From positions 1 to 28,295 of the IMG/VR virus record IMGVR_UViG_3300019760_000011: a stretch of DNA of 28,295 nt; one strand, 5' to 3'. The stretch is from a virus. A model generated the notes under the pieces. It made no database searches. It saw only the letters and a program-made list of their open reading frames with translations, and was not told where the DNA came from. Positions 1 to 9,010 of the stretch are shown here, in pieces (the stretch's first letter is position 1; each line of letters starts with the position of its first letter). Position numbers and translations under genes: made by a program.

Positions 1-21
1 GTTTTCATCTAAATGTATCAT
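1..21 (-). CDS. Possible 5' end of a gene leaving the window
   Basis: An ATG at 21 opens a minus-strand frame (MIHLDEN) that runs off the left edge. It is preceded by an A-rich leader and, further up, the TACGAG motif (minus strand, 65-70) that also precedes two genes of the plus-strand cassette island. Only seven codons are visible, so the call rests on the leader alone. Confidence 0.25.
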
Positions 22-136
22 AAATTTTGTTTTTTGCCCTCGCACCGTATGCGAAGCGTTAATACTCGTATCTAAGTGTCTGCGTAATTTCAACGGCAAC
101 CGCAAACATATTGCCAACCGTTATAAACAATAAAAG

Positions 137-313
137 TTAATTTTTATGCCAATCTTTTTCTCCGGCAATTAATTCATTTGCGGTTATGTCTTTAGGTGCG
201 TACACCATAAAATTTCCATTCAATTTACCTTGTACTTCTTTGTTATTTTTGAATCTAACTGTAACCATTTCGCCTTGCGGTGGTTGTTGTTTTGTAAATT
301 TTATCCAATCCAT
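137..313 (-). CDS. Small hypothetical protein (58 aa)
   Basis: The frame can be extended upstream to 385, but I chose the internal ATG at 313 (MDWIKFTKQQPP). It follows an A-rich stretch of the Bacteroidota type, and the longer N-terminus would be translated from a hairpin (339-365) and would overlap the previous gene. The protein is short and basic; its middle, with MVTVRFKNNKEVQGKLNG, suggests a small beta-barrel or strand-rich fold, but I recognise no family. It is probably cotranscribed with the gene at 378-560, 64 bases upstream. Downstream (left) the sequence holds TAACGG and TACGAG motifs like those bounding genes at 11.8-12.9 kb. Confidence 0.6.
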   Translation of the reverse strand: MDWIKFTKQQPPQGEMVTVRFKNNKEVQGKLNGNFMVYAPKDITANELIAGEKDWHKN

Positions 314-338
314 AATTTTAATTTTTAAAGGTTTATAA

Positions 339-365
339 CAAGGGCTATAAATAATAAAACCCTTG
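339..365 (-). other. Intergenic hairpin between two small genes
   Basis: CAAGGG and CCCTTG form a 6-bp stem with a 15-base AT-rich loop between the genes at 378-560 and 137-313. A short T-containing tract follows on the minus strand. It could be a weak terminator, an mRNA-processing hairpin, or a boundary palindrome of a cassette-like unit. Confidence 0.4.
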
Positions 366-377
366 CCACCGCACGCA

Positions 378-560
378 TTATTCACATATGTAGTCTTGCA
401 AACCTTTTATAATCTGCCTCGCTTCGTTAGCGCTTATTGAGAAAAACACCTCCTCCTCAAATCCATCTTCGTCTTTTTTAACTTGCAATTGTCCCAAGCG
501 CCCTTTTTCGTAAACCAATTTTATTTCGTGGCTTCCATCATTCATTAATTCTACTATCAT
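378..560 (-). CDS. Small hypothetical protein (60 aa)
   Basis: The start chosen is ATG at 560 (MIVELMNDGSHE). The frame extends to 602, but that adds 14 residues coded by a GTGCG/CGCAC hairpin-like leader and is unlikely to be translated. The product is acidic with an amphipathic C-terminal helix (EARQIIKGLQDYI). No family recognised. A TATATTTG promoter element with a palindrome just upstream of it (660-690) lies about 100 bases before the start, so this is probably the first gene of a short left-end transcript. Confidence 0.6.
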   Translation of the reverse strand: MIVELMNDGSHEIKLVYEKGRLGQLQVKKDEDGFEEEVFFSISANEARQIIKGLQDYICE

Positions 561-659
561 CGTTTTATATTTAAGTTTCGTGCGTTTTATCCCTCCGCAC
601 AAAAAAGGGTTTTACTATTCATAGCTCAATGCCGTTGGGAGTAATAACGCTCCGCACAA

Positions 660-690
660 CAAATATAATACTATTTTCCTAAATAGGAAA
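660..690 (-). promoter_or_regulatory. Minus-strand promoter with overlapping palindrome
   Basis: TATATTTG (minus strand, 667-660) matches the Bacteroidota -7 element TAnnTTTG. Directly upstream, within the expected 20-base spacer, TTTCCTA-AA-TAGGAAA (675-690) is a palindrome with 7-bp arms. A palindrome at that place would suit a repressor operator. No good -33 TTTG is present. The palindrome lies 41 bases beyond the end of the nuclease-like gene, so it might instead be a weak terminator, although no T-run follows. Confidence 0.5.
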
Positions 691-730
691 TATAAATGCA
701 AAATAATTTAGTAAATAGTTTAATTAACCA

Positions 731-1024
731 TTATTTATAGTCTATTATCTTTAAAATATCTTGAGTATTTAAAATAACATCAGCTTGACCCTTCCATGAG
801 TCATGAAAGATCTTTTCATCTGGAGTTAATTTTCGTGCGCTAGGAGGGTAATTAGGGTTCTTTATTTCAAATAGGTAGTTTTTACCATTGTAACCGACTA
901 CAATGTCTAAGAACTTCTTTATTTGAGCCACAGACTTAACAGATACGCCGTTTAGTTTCTCTAAATCTTTAACTATGCTTTTATGATTTCCGTCTACTTT
1001 TGAGTTTCTTCTATCGTGTCCCAT
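731..1024 (-). CDS. PD-(D/E)XK nuclease-like / VRR-NUC-like phage protein (97 aa)
   Basis: The core looks like a minimal PD-(D/E)XK fold: an N-terminal helix, then FLDIVVGY with D40, a strand, and FEIKNP with E53-x-K55. This is the metal-binding D...ExK arrangement of this nuclease superfamily. The following PPSARKLTPDEKIFHDSW segment is typical of a widespread small phage protein annotated as VRR-NUC-like or hypothetical. Members may act as structure-specific or nicking nucleases, but activity is unproven here. It is the last gene of the left-end late operon, starting directly at the stop of the membrane protein at 1024-1311. The call is secure at fold level, not at function level. Confidence 0.65.
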   Translation of the reverse strand: MGHDRRNSKVDGNHKSIVKDLEKLNGVSVKSVAQIKKFLDIVVGYNGKNYLFEIKNPNYPPSARKLTPDEKIFHDSWKGQADVILNTQDILKIIDYK

Positions 1025-1311
1025 TATTTTTCATTCTGCATTTTAATAATGTAATCATAGATTTTATCTACCTTCTTTTCATACTTGCTGTAATTCTCAT
1101 CTATTTTTGCAGCGTTGGCTTTTATTGCTTCGTCTTGAGTCTTGTCTTTTTTATCTACATATGTAATATCTGCCTTCTTATTTATAGAAGCTTTTAGAGC
1201 TTTTCTTTCCTCGGCATTACTAGAAATACTAGCAGCTATAAGTACGCCAGTAATGGTAATTATTAACGATATTGCGAAGTTTATGGTTCTATCTCTGTGT
1301 TTTTCTGTCAT
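1024..1311 (-). CDS. Single-pass membrane protein with coiled-coil tail (95 aa)
   Basis: Residues about 10-29 form one hydrophobic membrane segment preceded by a short, charged N-terminus. The rest is highly charged and probably coiled coil (residues 33-90, rich in K, E, D and A). The layout resembles small phage holin/spanin-like or tail-associated membrane proteins, and its place after the tail genes next to another membrane protein fits a lysis cassette, but no endolysin is visible and no family motif decides it. It overlaps the upstream gene (1289-1630) by 23 bases and abuts the nuclease-like gene, so translation is probably coupled. Confidence 0.6.
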   Translation of the reverse strand: MTEKHRDRTINFAISLIITITGVLIAASISSNAEERKALKASINKKADITYVDKKDKTQDEAIKANAAKIDENYSKYEKKVDKIYDYIIKMQNEK

Positions 1312-1630
1312 AACCGAAAATTGCTAAAATTATAAGCATGAATGCTACGTGTATAATTGTGTCTATCTCGTTGGTAATATTAACAAGTCCGACCACAAAA
1401 CCAACATCAGTTATAAATTTAATTAAATAAATTATTATAGCAACTACACATAGTGCCTTATCTTGCTTATTGACCACATATCCTCTTAGCTCATTTATTA
1501 AGAAAATAGGGAATACGTAATCTTTAGAATAGAAGAAGGCGTCCCAAAACGGGACACCATCATCACTAAATATGCAATAAAATATCGATAGCGATACCCA
1601 AAATAATATATAGTGTCTTATTTTTAACAT
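1289..1630 (-). CDS. Multi-pass membrane protein, holin candidate (113 aa)
   Basis: About four hydrophobic stretches (roughly residues 7-22, 37-48, 59-85 and 90-107) are separated by short polar loops, with a basic C-terminus (YDRKTQR). A small multi-pass protein just after the tail genes is a usual holin position, so holin is the leading inference, without a diagnostic motif. Its ATG overlaps the stop of the 37-residue gene upstream (TAATG), indicating translational coupling, and it overlaps the next membrane gene by 23 bases. Confidence 0.6.
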   Translation of the reverse strand: MLKIRHYILFWVSLSIFYCIFSDDGVPFWDAFFYSKDYVFPIFLINELRGYVVNKQDKALCVVAIIIYLIKFITDVGFVVGLVNITNEIDTIIHVAFMLIILAIFGYDRKTQR

Positions 1631-1743
1631 TACGGATCTGTTGGTCTTGGTGGTTTTGTTGGTCTTATTACCTCTTGTTCATTTTCATTTTCAGCCGAAT
1701 CGTCCACTTCCGGCTCGTTGTAATTCAAAAAAAATTTCTTCAT
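1630..1743 (-). CDS. Proline-rich micro-protein (37 aa)
   Basis: ATG at 1743 opens a 37-codon frame: basic start (MKKFFLNYNEP), acidic middle, then a proline-rich end (RPTKPPRPTDP). The stop overlaps the next gene's ATG as TAATG, and a TATCTTTA promoter-like element lies 24 bases upstream of the start, so the frame is well supported despite its size. Short proteins ending in such a PPRPTDP tail recur after tail genes in Bacteroidota prophages; their role is unknown to me. Confidence 0.6.
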   Translation of the reverse strand: MKKFFLNYNEPEVDDSAENENEQEVIRPTKPPRPTDP

Positions 1744-1767
1744 TGCGTAAATTGTTTGTTAATAATG

Positions 1768-1775
1768 TAAAGATA
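1768..1775 (-). promoter_or_regulatory. Late-type minus promoter element TATCTTTA
   Basis: On the minus strand TTTACTATCTTTACATT matches the Bacteroidota -7 element with A in place of the final G. It lies between the end of the long tail gene and the 37-residue gene, where it could start the membrane-protein/nuclease transcript. No clear -33 TTTG. Confidence 0.45.
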
Positions 1776-1780
1776 GTAAA

Positions 1781-4700
1781 TTATTCGTTCTCTATTGTAA
1801 CACTATGTATCTGCATTGGATAATTACTTGTCTGACTTCCATAATCATCTTCATGTCTAAAAATAATTAATTCACCAGCACTTTCATAAGCAGGCACTAA
1901 AATTTCAAATATCTGTTCCATCCATCCAAAGCTAATCTGCTTAGATTGAAAAGAACCATTAAAGCCAGAATTTAACTTTAAAGAAACACATAGCCTTGCA
2001 AAATCGTAAGTATCATCAGTTATTAATTGACTGTCAGTAGTCCAAGTATCATCAACACCTGTATAAATTAATGGGAACACCCTTGCAACAACCCTAACCT
2101 TTAACTTTTGATACCCCCCCGATTCAGTCCACGCAATATTTCTTTTAAGCACATGAGGAAAATTATCAGAATCCCACTCCAATCTTACATGCTGATTAAT
2201 GGCTGGGCTTGATGGATAATCTGTATAAGGTTCTGGTATGGCTTCTAAAGATCCCGTTGTAGTCCAATCTCCAAGCACATCAAACCCCTTCGTTGCATAA
2301 AGAGTATTTGATCTTAAAAGTGCATTGTACTTAGGAAGTTCTAGCGTTTTGTTAATGCCACCAATAACATCTAGTTTTGCATAACTAATTTCAGGGGCTA
2401 AAGTACTGTTTATAATAACAGACAACTTATCAAAATCCATCACCTCATACAGCTTTTCTACTTCAAAAGTTAATGCTCCGTTTGAGTAATTAAAAGGAAT
2501 TTCCCTTAGTTCGCCTGAAAATTTATTAGTGTAAAATTTAATTGGCTGCTGTGATATGTCTCGATAAGCATTTAAATAAGAGTAATTATCTACACCTTTA
2601 ACAATCGTGCCGCTTCCTAAGTCTGCTGAAAGTGTTGTGCCTGTAAAGAATAAATAATAACCGCTATCATTCTTTAATGAATAAGATTTCAATTTTCCAG
2701 CAAACGTTAAGGTTACGGCTGGTAGATTAGCATCTGTATATCCTGTCGTTCCAACTACATCTACAAACGAATTATAAACAGCCTCAGAAACCTCATAAGC
2801 TACATTATTTCTATAGTCAGATAAAGTGTAAGATTCATCAATAATACCCATAGAATCTTTAATATATACATTCTGAGGAGCTGTATCTGTCAATATGGTT
2901 ACAAGCCCTTTTCTAGCCTTTAATACGGAAGTGGTAAACTCAACCAAATATTTAAATGTCATAGGAATATGGAATTGTGTCATTAACATGCCGTACTCAT
3001 TATTAAAGTCATTAGATCCAGCATAACTTGTGCCAATTCTATCATACACAGTATCCCCATTGATTAAATATTGTTCGCCGTTACTTATTTCCTGCCAGTT
3101 TTCAGCACGTTGATAATTATTATTGAAATTTAATTCCGAAATAGGCTTGCTATTAGAGTTGCTTCTAAGTCTAAATATTTTTGTTGATTTGGTTGGTCTA
3201 GGCATTGTTTCAAAGAAGTTAGCCCATTGCAGAGTAGTCCAAGTGTTAGTTCTTGTTCCTGGATGCCCACCGTTCCAAAATTCTGCATAATCCTCTCTGT
3301 TTATAACCCTACCGTTTGAGCCAAAAGGAAAGTATGGAATGTTATTTTTTCTTGCATCTTCATGAAGTGTTACGTCATTCTCTGGTCTGTTGATCTTGTG
3401 ATCCGTTCCTAAAATTGGAAACATTCCGTAAGATTTAGCTGTATTAACCACCTCTTCAACCTCCCTGCTATAAAATAGATGGTCATTACCTCTCTGTGAA
3501 TTGATTCTCTCATTGGCAATCAGTGCAAGTATGCAATACTTTGGCGAAATTGCCTCTAGTGGAGCGTTACTCCAAAATGGATTTTCACCAAGTCTCATTC
3601 TCTCTATTATATCAACAAAGCTGTTCCCAGACTCGCCAAAGTTACAAAGTGGATAATCTATAAAGTTGGATAATTTTCTCATCCAACTTTTCCCAAAGAT
3701 GGCGTAAAATGATGCAGTGTAAGAGTTTCCATAGATAGCAATATAGTCTGAGTTCTGTATATTAACCTCTTTATCTTGCTCGTCATATTCTTCAAAACTA
3801 AGTATGTCAGTGTTTAATTGTCTTGTTGGTTTATCTATGTTGAAAGCGAAATATTTAGCACCAATTGGAGCTGTAAATTTAGATCCTTTTAATATAGAAA
3901 CATAAGTATTGGTGTCGGTTGCCACAAAAGTTTCTCCAATTGGATCGAAATTTTCATCAAAAAATCCACCAGCTTGATTATTACTAAGTGTTAATCCTTT
4001 TAGCACATAATCAACACCTTCTTTTATTTCCATAAATCCAGAAAAACTCCATCCAGACAATATAGTAACATTCTCTAATGATGAATATTTTTCGGATTCA
4101 GATTTGTGCGAACCAAAAGATATGACCTGATCTTGCTTAATGCCTTTGATTAGGTTTTTAGGTTTTGTTTTGATGAACTCTAGATAAGATTCTGGAATTA
4201 TTTTGCCAGCATAATCAACAATATCCGTAGATACTGCACCTTTTTCTAATTGAATTGTATTTAAATCAACCGTCTGAGATGTAGACTTAACAGAAAAAAC
4301 AAAATACTTATAACCTACTGGCATAGTAAAAGTATTATCGTTAATTCTTACGCCTACTTCTTCTGGATCTAATGTTTTGAAAACACCAGCAAAAAGTAAA
4401 TTAGAGTTAATTGTAAAGCCTTGTAAAGTATACTCTTCTCCTTCTTTCAATAAAATATAATCAGATCTATCAAAACCAACTAACGATTGAACATCTACAT
4501 CTTGACCACTAGCACTAACCAGCTCGCCAGACACTACCGAATCTTTATCGAAATAATTCAATCTATCGGCAATTATAGACTCCCCTAGTGATTTTAAATT
4601 CTCTCTTAGCTTAAATTCATCGAAGCTTTTTTTAACCCAAGTAGCCGACTCGTAAACAAAAACACAAAGTTCATTGTCTTTTTTTAAGCCTCCAAAATTA

Positions 4701-4924
4701 GAATAAATTCCATCTTCTAAAGGCAGTACTGTTGCATTCTCTTCCACTCCTACAATAACTGGACTACCAGGCACTATTGCACCATAATAATTAGAGCCTA
4801 TATTGGTTAAGTTATCTAAAATTAAATCTAACGAATCCCTTAAGTCCTCTGGGCTTATTTCATTATTATCGTTATCAGGAAGTAGATTCCCATAAAGTGT
4901 TTTAATATCGTCTATCAAGCTCAT
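1781..4924 (-). CDS. Large tail protein with SGNH/GDSL-type hydrolase domain (1047 aa)
   Basis: The N-terminal ~100 residues look like a virion attachment region (helical, then beta-rich). Two related beta-rich modules follow, about residues 143-229 and 281-381, sharing the patterns EYTLQG/DYVLKG and PVGYKYFVFSV/PIGAKYFAFNI. Next is an SGNH hydrolase domain: block I GNSYTAS (399-405, Ser401), block II GESGNS (430-435), a block III-like ANE (470-472) and a C-terminal GGHPGT with His554. The last ~400 residues are beta-rich and unassigned. SGNH domains on tail proteins generally remove acetyl or other ester groups from surface polysaccharide, so a receptor-modifying tail fibre or baseplate protein is inferred. 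It starts one base after the previous stop. The GGHPG motif in place of the usual DxxH is a mild deviation. Confidence 0.7.
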   Translation of the reverse strand: MSLIDDIKTLYGNLLPDNDNNEISPEDLRDSLDLILDNLTNIGSNYYGAIVPGSPVIVGVEENATVLPLEDGIYSNFGGLKKDNELCVFVYESATWVKKSFDEFKLRENLKSLGESIIADRLNYFDKDSVVSGELVSASGQDVDVQSLVGFDRSDYILLKEGEEYTLQGFTINSNLLFAGVFKTLDPEEVGVRINDNTFTMPVGYKYFVFSVKSTSQTVDLNTIQLEKGAVSTDIVDYAGKIIPESYLEFIKTKPKNLIKGIKQDQVISFGSHKSESEKYSSLENVTILSGWSFSGFMEIKEGVDYVLKGLTLSNNQAGGFFDENFDPIGETFVATDTNTYVSILKGSKFTAPIGAKYFAFNIDKPTRQLNTDILSFEEYDEQDKEVNIQNSDYIAIYGNSYTASFYAIFGKSWMRKLSNFIDYPLCNFGESGNSFVDIIERMRLGENPFWSNAPLEAISPKYCILALIANERINSQRGNDHLFYSREVEEVVNTAKSYGMFPILGTDHKINRPENDVTLHEDARKNNIPYFPFGSNGRVINREDYAEFWNGGHPGTRTNTWTTLQWANFFETMPRPTKSTKIFRLRSNSNSKPISELNFNNNYQRAENWQEISNGEQYLINGDTVYDRIGTSYAGSNDFNNEYGMLMTQFHIPMTFKYLVEFTTSVLKARKGLVTILTDTAPQNVYIKDSMGIIDESYTLSDYRNNVAYEVSEAVYNSFVDVVGTTGYTDANLPAVTLTFAGKLKSYSLKNDSGYYLFFTGTTLSADLGSGTIVKGVDNYSYLNAYRDISQQPIKFYTNKFSGELREIPFNYSNGALTFEVEKLYEVMDFDKLSVIINSTLAPEISYAKLDVIGGINKTLELPKYNALLRSNTLYATKGFDVLGDWTTTGSLEAIPEPYTDYPSSPAINQHVRLEWDSDNFPHVLKRNIAWTESGGYQKLKVRVVARVFPLIYTGVDDTWTTDSQLITDDTYDFARLCVSLKLNSGFNGSFQSKQISFGWMEQIFEILVPAYESAGELIIFRHEDDYGSQTSNYPMQIHSVTIENE

Positions 4925-4925
4925 A

Positions 4926-7205
4926 TTATTCGTATTTTTCTGTTATTGTAAAAATAGTATTAGTATTATAATTATCATCTCCGCTTTCTTTAGCTATAAT
5001 ATAATCAACGTACATTTCTCCAGTATTACCTGCAACCCTAGAGAAATAAACCTCTTTTATATCGCCGCTTGGAATTGTTATATTTAATATATTTTCGCCA
5101 GTTGTGAGAAGTGTTTTATGTATAGTGTCACTTAAATCCTTGTAAAAAAACTGCATTGTGCCGTTAGCGGTTATTAGATTGTATTTTATAGTTATATTAA
5201 TATCTACCGATGGAGTATTTGTCAGTGTCTGCATTAATTTATTATATATACTAGATGGTGCATGATAAGCTTCTCCAGAAACTATCGTCCAATATGTAGT
5301 ATCCCAACCGTCTAGATTATTACTAAACATTCCGTTTTTGATTAGGTTGTATGAGTTATCAAATCCACTATCGTAACCCCTATCAAATGCGCCAAGTGTA
5401 TTTTTATATTCGAAAACTTCAACCCATTCGGCATTATTTATTCTATCATTAACTAAATCCCAAGTTCCAGAATTAAGCATTAGTATTTTGCCCTGGTCTT
5501 TTATGTTCGTCCACACATCCCATTGCCAAAATAAAGACCCTGATATTTGTCTTGATACTTTATTATTTAAAAGATCATAACCCTCTGCGACCACCTGTAA
5601 TAGTGTTTTATTTGTCGAATCGCCTTTTCTGTGCCATCCTGTTAGTGCGCTTCCTGAAGAGTCGAATAAGCCGCCTAAAAAAATTATTTTAGAGTTATTT
5701 ACATTTGGAACTTCACCTATTGATAATCTAAATTCATCCTTAACGTTATTATTATCATCAATATCTCCTATTATAGTTTTCTCAGACGGATTACCCCCAA
5801 ATACAGTATCTAAAATAAGTTTAGCTTCTGCAAATTTTGTTGCTCCAACACCTACAGATGGATTACTAGCGAAAAATTTAATTTTAACATCTCCACTTAT
5901 AGGGAATCCATCAATAATAAGCTTTAAATCTGTTAATATATCTGTAGAAATTCCACTAAATTGTATTTCTCTTTCTTGAGAAGTATATGCGACCCACCCA
6001 CTATCCGTTAATATTCTAACATCTCCAGCTCCGTCGTCTATTAGTAAATCTACCTCTACCTTATCGCCTATACCTGCAAGCAAACTACTAGGGCAAGCCC
6101 TGAGACTTAAAGTTACTGCTAAGTCAGTTTGTTCTACAGGAATTACGGGAGGCTCTATCCAATCTTCTGAAACTACCACTTTCCTTATTATAAACTCACT
6201 TCCGCCATTAGATGTGGTTATGTAGTTTATATCTTTCATATCCCAACCGTTAATTGTGGCCGTGTTTGGCAATGGAGGATTGTCGTTAGTATATGTATAA
6301 TCTTCTTCTGTTTTTGGGAAATCATCAAATATAGTATCTACAGTTCCGTAATCTTGTATTAATTCAAAACTTTTCCAGGCTGGCTGTAATGCTAATCTAG
6401 CCGATTGATTCAGCCAATAAGTTTCATTAGGAACAACTGGAAAATTTAATCTATCCTGCATAAATCTAGGGAGAACATCATCAACGTCAATATTTGGAGC
6501 GTTATAATAACCCGCCTGTTCTCTTATTTCCCAAAACTCACCAACCTGTCTAATCTGAGCGCCGTAACCTTTTAATATTCGCTCCAAAACATCAAAACAT
6601 GATATAGGTTCATTATTTGTCACATTCCAAAATCCCGAAGTGTTTATGTATGTCTGCCCCCAATGATCAATATTTTCATCTTGACCGCTTGCGTATATAT
6701 CTATAAAATTATTGGTCAGCAGGGAGTTGCCAGTTTTGCCAAGCACAAAAGATAGTATCTGGGTTATTCTTTGTAAGCCTGTAATTCTATCGCCAGATGA
6801 ATCTACGTAGTCAATATCCTCAAGTCTTCCTAGGTTGTCTCGTGCCGTTAATTCTATTTCGTAATTTTCATAAAATGAATATGGCTCTTCGTAAGAGTCA
6901 GATTCAAGAAAGCCAGTAAAAACTAAATCAGAATCGTAATATACCTTAACTTGATACTTTCTGTCGTCAGAGGTAAATAAGTGTTCGAACTGTAAAGATC
7001 TTTCGCTTAACATCTTTAAAATGCAAGTCTTTTTCTTTATCGACTCTTCTCTTCCATCTCCTGATTTACTAATTGATATAAGAGGCTGTACCTTTATTTG
7101 AGAAGATGAACCAACGTAATCTCTTTCAAGGATCTCAACCCTTACAGCTTTTTCAAACCTCTGAGAGCTTGTAATATCATTATAATATATTAATCCAAAT
7201 GCCAT
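4926..7205 (-). CDS. Baseplate/tail-tip protein with C-terminal carbohydrate-binding-like domain (759 aa)
   Basis: Position directly after the tape measure gene and before the SGNH tail protein, with TAATG coupling to the tape measure stop, marks it as the distal-tail or hub-like protein. The N-terminal ~240 residues (FTGFLESDSYEEPY, ELTARDNLGRLEDIDY, CFDVLERILKGYGAQIRQ) resemble the tail protein that follows the tape measure in many Bacteroidota siphophages. The C-terminus from about residue 620 (NLIKNGMFSNNLDGWD) has the opening signature of a CBM4/9-like jelly roll and probably binds glycans. The precise structural role (distal tail, hub or fibre anchor) is inferred from gene order. Confidence 0.65.
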   Translation of the reverse strand: MAFGLIYYNDITSSQRFEKAVRVEILERDYVGSSSQIKVQPLISISKSGDGREESIKKKTCILKMLSERSLQFEHLFTSDDRKYQVKVYYDSDLVFTGFLESDSYEEPYSFYENYEIELTARDNLGRLEDIDYVDSSGDRITGLQRITQILSFVLGKTGNSLLTNNFIDIYASGQDENIDHWGQTYINTSGFWNVTNNEPISCFDVLERILKGYGAQIRQVGEFWEIREQAGYYNAPNIDVDDVLPRFMQDRLNFPVVPNETYWLNQSARLALQPAWKSFELIQDYGTVDTIFDDFPKTEEDYTYTNDNPPLPNTATINGWDMKDINYITTSNGGSEFIIRKVVVSEDWIEPPVIPVEQTDLAVTLSLRACPSSLLAGIGDKVEVDLLIDDGAGDVRILTDSGWVAYTSQEREIQFSGISTDILTDLKLIIDGFPISGDVKIKFFASNPSVGVGATKFAEAKLILDTVFGGNPSEKTIIGDIDDNNNVKDEFRLSIGEVPNVNNSKIIFLGGLFDSSGSALTGWHRKGDSTNKTLLQVVAEGYDLLNNKVSRQISGSLFWQWDVWTNIKDQGKILMLNSGTWDLVNDRINNAEWVEVFEYKNTLGAFDRGYDSGFDNSYNLIKNGMFSNNLDGWDTTYWTIVSGEAYHAPSSIYNKLMQTLTNTPSVDINITIKYNLITANGTMQFFYKDLSDTIHKTLLTTGENILNITIPSGDIKEVYFSRVAGNTGEMYVDYIIAKESGDDNYNTNTIFTITEKYE

Positions 7206-9010
7206 TATCTATCTAATTGTTTTTGACCTTGTGCGTTACTTAATGCTATTACTGTGTTTTGTATTTGCCCCTCTACTTGAACGGTAACTGGTTGCACTTC
7301 TACTTGCTGTAAACTCCCTGATGTGTTAGCCGTACCTCTTGTATCTATTGTGGTTATAGCTGCACCTCCGCCACCACCTCCGCCACCAGAAGCAGCCGAA
7401 CCAATCGCCGAACCAATTGCCACCAAGGCAGCACCCGCCGCTATCATTGCGACGGCAGCAGGTCCAGCAGTAGCAGGATTAGCTAAAGCCTTAGCAAGTG
7501 TAGAGTAAACTAAAGCGGTAACTCCAAATTGAATCATCATCTTTCCAAGCATGGTTAAAAAATTCCCTATTCCTTGAAGTAGTAACTTTCCAAAATCCTC
7601 CACATTAAAATCACCAGCAAATAATTCACCTAACCCAGCCGAAAAGACTTCAACCGTATCAGCGATAAAGTCGGTAGCTAAACCTGCCGCATCTGCATTA
7701 AATTGTCTGAACGACTCTAAAAAAGCCGCTTGATCATCTAATATCTGCTGTCCAAAAGTTCCCTCTGTGGTTATTGTCTTTGGCAATCCTTCACCTTCAA
7801 CTCCTGTAACTATTCCGCCTTGTGTTGCTGCTGTAACGGGTGCCTGTTGTGCTGCTCTTACTGTGATAGTTGCAGTGCCTAGCTCTTCTAATGCTTTCTT
7901 TTGCTCTTTTAAAGCTTTTATCTGCTTGTTTATATTGGATAGATTCTCGCCGCTTGCATCGCCTTGAAGCGTTTGTAAATTTTCAATCTCTTTCTTAATG
8001 GAATTGATTGTGTCGGCAACTTCCTTGTTGGCTTTAGGCTCTTTATTAATTACTTTTAACCTATCCTCAAGAAGCTTTATTAGCTCCAAATTTCCTTTTC
8101 TTCTATCTCTTGTGGATTTATTAGCAAAATCACCACTCCTTAAAAGTGCAGAAGCTTCATCTTCTAGGAGTTTTATTCTCTCATTTAAAAAATCCTCTGT
8201 TAATTTGCCTTGCTTATCCCAAGCATCAAACAGTCTATTAGCTCCTTCTTCTAGCTTACTTGTTTCTTTATTTGTTGTGGTTAATAATCCATTTAAACCT
8301 TCAGCTAATTGAGATATTATACCAAACTCTCTAGATGCCGTAACAGCTCTACCTATCGAAAGCTTTAGGTTATCCCAAGTAGCTGAAAAAGATTGTATTT
8401 TCTGTCCGTTGGTTGTGGCAGCATTCCCAATCTTATTTAGTTCTTCAGTGGCAATCTTTCCAACTGCTTCAGCAACATCACCAACCGAAGCGGTACCAAG
8501 CCCTACGCCGTCTAATTTGTCTTTTAATGCAATTGCACTAATACCCAAGTTATCTAGGATTAAAGGAGATTTTCTACCAATACCAACCACAATAGAGTTA
8601 ACTAAGAAATCAACACTTTCTCCTGTGTCTGCTGCTCTAGCTGTAGCAAATTCAAATAGAGAAGCTAAATTTTTAATTGGTACGCCTAATTGTTGAGCAG
8701 ATACAGTCTTTCGCATTAATTCCAAATTAGAGACTGTGCCTCGTGTTGATTTTTGAAGATCAGCGAGTATGTCTTGACCACCTATCCTGGTAAATGCTCT
8801 TTCTACACCTTCCGCTTCTGCTGAGAGCTTTACAACCTCCTTTGTAAAGTCTGTTATTTGAGATACGGCAAATGCACCAGCTATTAACCCACCAATTTTA
8901 CTAATGCCTTTAGAAAATGAACTTACTTTCTTTTCAGACCTCTTTAAGCCATCATCAAACTCTTTATTTTTTAGTCCGAGCTTTACAAATAAATCTGCTA
9001 TCTTACCCAT
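7205..9010 (-). CDS. Tail tape measure protein (601 aa)
   Basis: The tape measure sets tail length and enters the host membrane at infection. The N-terminus (FVKLGLKNKEFDDGLKRSEK) is typical of tape measure proteins. A long helical, Ala/Ser/Lys/Glu-rich middle follows, then hydrophobic segments (about 475-545) suited to membrane insertion, and an eight-glycine run before a polar C-terminus. At 601 residues, the usual 1.5 angstrom per residue gives a tail near 90 nm. The ATG lies within the last codons of the frameshifted chaperone reading frame, the standard arrangement for chaperone then tape measure in siphophages. Confidence 0.88.
   Translation of the reverse strand: MGKIADLFVKLGLKNKEFDDGLKRSEKKVSSFSKGISKIGGLIAGAFAVSQITDFTKEVVKLSAEAEGVERAFTRIGGQDILADLQKSTRGTVSNLELMRKTVSAQQLGVPIKNLASLFEFATARAADTGESVDFLVNSIVVGIGRKSPLILDNLGISAIALKDKLDGVGLGTASVGDVAEAVGKIATEELNKIGNAATTNGQKIQSFSATWDNLKLSIGRAVTASREFGIISQLAEGLNGLLTTTNKETSKLEEGANRLFDAWDKQGKLTEDFLNERIKLLEDEASALLRSGDFANKSTRDRRKGNLELIKLLEDRLKVINKEPKANKEVADTINSIKKEIENLQTLQGDASGENLSNINKQIKALKEQKKALEELGTATITVRAAQQAPVTAATQGGIVTGVEGEGLPKTITTEGTFGQQILDDQAAFLESFRQFNADAAGLATDFIADTVEVFSAGLGELFAGDFNVEDFGKLLLQGIGNFLTMLGKMMIQFGVTALVYSTLAKALANPATAGPAAVAMIAAGAALVAIGSAIGSAASGGGGGGGGAAITTIDTRGTANTSGSLQQVEVQPVTVQVEGQIQNTVIALSNAQGQKQLDR

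Noticed and set aside
1000-1327. Plus-strand hydrophobic frames
   Set aside because: Antisense of the membrane and coiled-coil protein genes; hydrophobicity comes from complementing Lys/Glu codons.
7323-8696. Several plus-strand frames inside the tape measure gene
   Set aside because: Antisense shadows of a clear tape measure gene; low-complexity proline/alanine products from its glycine and alanine codons.
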